A DNA stretch of 64,000 nt from Marinobacter sp. ELB17 (GTDB lineage: Bacteria; Pseudomonadota; Gammaproteobacteria; Pseudomonadales; Oleiphilaceae), in the NCBI RefSeq assembly GCF_000169375.1, contig NZ_AAXY01000005.1:124001-188000 (forward strand), written 5' to 3'. Position numbers and translations under genes: made by a program. Under the pieces are notes generated by a model that was given only the letters and a program-made list of their open reading frames with translations, was not told the origin of the DNA and searched no databases. Positions 62,312-64,000 of this stretch are shown here, one piece after another. The first letter of the stretch is position 1. The number at the start of each line of letters is the position of its first letter.

Positions 62312-63313
62312 ATGAGATTTCTGACCGCAGCAGTATCGGCACTGGCTCTGAGCATTGGCCCAGGGGCTGTAATGGCCGCCTGCGACGATGGCGAGATCGT
62401 CGTAAAGTTCAGCCACGTCACCAACACTGACAGGCATCCGAAGGGTATCGCCGCCTCGTTGTTGCAGAAGCGTGTAAACGAGGAAATGGATGGCAAGATG
62501 TGCGTCGAAGTGTTTCCCAACTCCACTCTTTATAATGACGACAAGGTGATCGAGGCGATGCTTCGGGGCGACGTTCAGCTTGCCGCACCGTCACTCTCGA
62601 AATTCGAGAGACTGACCAAGCAGTTCCGCCTTTTCGATCTGCCCTTCATCTTCTCAGATATCGAAGCAGTGGATCGATTTCAGGCCTCCGATAATGGGCA
62701 GGCCATGCTTGACAGCATGCAGCGCCGCGGTCTTCAGGGCTTGGCCTATTGGCATAACGGCATGAAGCAGATGTCGGCCAGTGTACCCCTACTGGAGCCT
62801 TTGGACGCCGAAGGGCTAAAATTCCGCGTTCAATCCTCCGACGTGTTGGTGGCGCAGATGGAGGCGATTGGAGGCAGCCCGCAGAAAATGGCCTTTTCCG
62901 AGGTTTACGGCGCGCTTCAGATGGGCGTTGTGGATGGTCAGGAAAACACCTGGTCCAACATTTACGGAAAAAAGTTCTTTGAGGTTCAGGACGGCATCAC
63001 CGAGACCAATCACGGTGTAATCGACTATCTGCTTGTGACCAGCGTCGACTGGCTTGACAGCCTTGACGCTGATGTACGCGACCAGTTCCTGCAAATCGTG
63101 GCGGAAGTGTCCGATGCCCGCAATAGCGAATCCAGCGAGGTCAATCAAAGCGCCAAGCAGGCGATCATCGATGCCGGCGGCGTGGTGCGTCAACTGACAC
63201 CCGCGCAGCGCGACAACTGGATTGAGAAGATGAAGCCCGTCTGGGAAAAATTCATGGGCGATATCGGACAAGAGAATATCGACGCAGCCGTCAACTCGAA
63301 CACCAGTTCGTAA
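62312..63313 (+). CDS. dctP: TRAP transporter solute-binding protein (DctP)
   Basis: 333 residues with a signal peptide (MRFLTAAVSALALSIGPGAV ending MAA) and an AAAGGAAAC ribosome site. DctP motifs: IVVKFSHVTNTDRHPKGIAA, DAEGLKFRVQSSDVLVAQME (substrate Arg) and FSEVYGALQMGVVDGQENTW. The FDLPFIFSD stretch and ETNHGVIDYLLVTS match C4-dicarboxylate-binding DctP proteins. It is the first gene of a fourth TRAP locus. Confidence 0.93.
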   Translation: MRFLTAAVSALALSIGPGAVMAACDDGEIVVKFSHVTNTDRHPKGIAASLLQKRVNEEMDGKMCVEVFPNSTLYNDDKVIEAMLRGDVQLAAPSLSKFERLTKQFRLFDLPFIFSDIEAVDRFQASDNGQAMLDSMQRRGLQGLAYWHNGMKQMSASVPLLEPLDAEGLKFRVQSSDVLVAQMEAIGGSPQKMAFSEVYGALQMGVVDGQENTWSNIYGKKFFEVQDGITETNHGVIDYLLVTSVDWLDSLDADVRDQFLQIVAEVSDARNSESSEVNQSAKQAIIDAGGVVRQLTPAQRDNWIEKMKPVWEKFMGDIGQENIDAAVNSNTSS

Positions 63314-63323
63314 ATCCGCATGA

Positions 63324-63355
63324 ACAGCACAGCCCCCACTCGGGGGCTGTGCTGT
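63324..63355 (+). other. Perfect 14-bp hairpin between dctP and dctQ
   Basis: ACAGCACAGCCCCC and its exact complement GGGGGCTGTGCTGT flank a 4-base ACTC loop. Without a T-run it probably lowers read-through or protects the dctP transcript end, giving more binding protein than permease. Confidence 0.75.
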
Positions 63356-63575
63356 ACCGGTATCGTGCAGTCCATATTGGCCTGCCCAATTTTTTAACCA
63401 CTTTCTTTAACGTGCTGTCTGGCTAACTCATAAATCTACTGAACTTCTGAGAGTCCGGAAACCTTATCTCTGAGGTTTATGGGTCCGTGTTGCCAGCTTT
63501 GGCCAGAACCCTCAGTGCCAAGCAGTAGGTTTACGAGTTAGTTAAACGGAACACTACCATCATGGAAACGGTACG

Positions 63576-64000
63576 ATGCAGCACAAGACAGGACTAATCG
63601 ATCAGTTCGAGGAAACTTTGATCGCCGTGCTTATTGGGCTCATGACGGCCATCACTTTCGCCAATGTTGTAGCACGCTACGCGTTTAACTCGAACATTCT
63701 TTGGGCACTTGAACTAACGGTTTTCATGTTTGGCTTTTTGGTCCTTTTGGGGGCTTCTTACACGGTCAAGAAACATGCGCAGCTCGGCGTGGATGTGATT
63801 TTGAATCTGGCCTCACCTGCCATACGTCGAGTGCTTGCGCTTATCTCGGTCGCAGCATGCCTCGTCTTTTCGTTGCTCCTGCTAAAGGGCGGTTACGACT
63901 ATTGGGCTGTTTTTGCTGACTTACCCCCCACATCAGGCCGCTGGTTCCCGACAGGGTTCGATACAAGTTCGCGCAGTCAAAGCTTCTATGAGATGCAGGA
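63576..64000 (+). CDS. dctQ: TRAP transporter small permease (DctQ), partial
   Basis: From ATG 63576 to the window end, 141 codons. MQHKTGLIDQFEETLIAVLI, MTAITFANVVARYAFNSNIL and LLGASYTVKKHAQLGVDVIL are DctQ patterns with three transmembrane helices visible. A nearby ATG at 63562 is in another frame. It lies 262 bp after dctP; the spacer holds the hairpin. The large permease would follow outside the window. Confidence 0.88.
   Translation, partial: MQHKTGLIDQFEETLIAVLIGLMTAITFANVVARYAFNSNILWALELTVFMFGFLVLLGASYTVKKHAQLGVDVILNLASPAIRRVLALISVAACLVFSLLLLKGGYDYWAVFADLPPTSGRWFPTGFDTSSRSQSFYEMQ

Overview
The window looks like the chromosome of a marine-type gammaproteobacterium (Halomonas/Marinobacter/Pseudomonas-like gene content, moderately high GC, Gram-negative lipoprotein and outer-membrane signals). 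This placement is inferred from protein resemblance only. It is a catabolic region: nearly all intact genes import or degrade small organic nitrogen or carboxylate compounds. The islands between them are full of insertion-sequence debris and gene remnants.

Layout. 1-1789: a TAXI-type TRAP transporter operon (binding protein, DUF1850 protein, start of the fused permease). 2167-3423: glycerophosphodiester phosphodiesterase lipoprotein. 3514-5015: GntP permease remnant and an orphan betaine-type binding protein. 5539-7239: hipBA-type toxin-antitoxin pair with a candidate operator. 7344-10670: an IS21-family element beside half of an IS66 element that cut a LysR gene.

11192-33855 is a large purine-utilisation region. 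It holds adenine deaminase, guanine deaminase, 8-oxoguanine deaminase, XdhABC, membrane urate oxidase PuuD, UraH, UraD, allantoinase PuuE, AllE and AllA. It also has two nucleobase permeases, a Tsx-like porin, two GntR regulators and one RutR-like TetR regulator. Together these take purine bases through xanthine, urate, 5-hydroxyisourate, OHCU and allantoin to ureidoglycolate and glyoxylate; no allantoate-hydrolysing enzyme is visible. The glyoxylate branch (gcl to ttuD) has collapsed into a deletion scar. A repeated palindrome around GTATAC lies in most of the promoters and is the likely GntR operator.

33934-38330 is a stretch of gene remnants (GlcG/HbpS, chemotaxis receptor, integrase, IS66, YgjP-like peptidase, OmpA domain, TetR) around an intact DMT exporter and a glutathione transferase. 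38352-47325 is a second catabolic unit, apparently one minus-strand operon under a divergent GntR regulator: racemase-superfamily enzyme, TRAP transporter, NCS1 permease, small allophanate-hydrolase-like protein, hydantoinase and a hydratase. 47326-51700 holds a possible group II intron remnant, an ADP-ribosylglycohydrolase-fold protein that lacks the usual metal-binding acidic residues, a uracil-DNA-glycosylase-like protein and IS21 fragments. 51701-58815 is a third catabolic operon (TRAP transporter, SDR, gulonate/3-hydroxyacyl dehydrogenase, BKACE enzyme, broken gamma carbonic anhydrase, LacI regulator) preceded by a perfect 14-bp palindrome. 58816-62132 is IS debris with an IS3 element inserted in an IS30 fragment. 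62312-64000 starts a fourth TRAP transporter locus that runs off the window.

No rRNA, tRNA or CRISPR array was seen.
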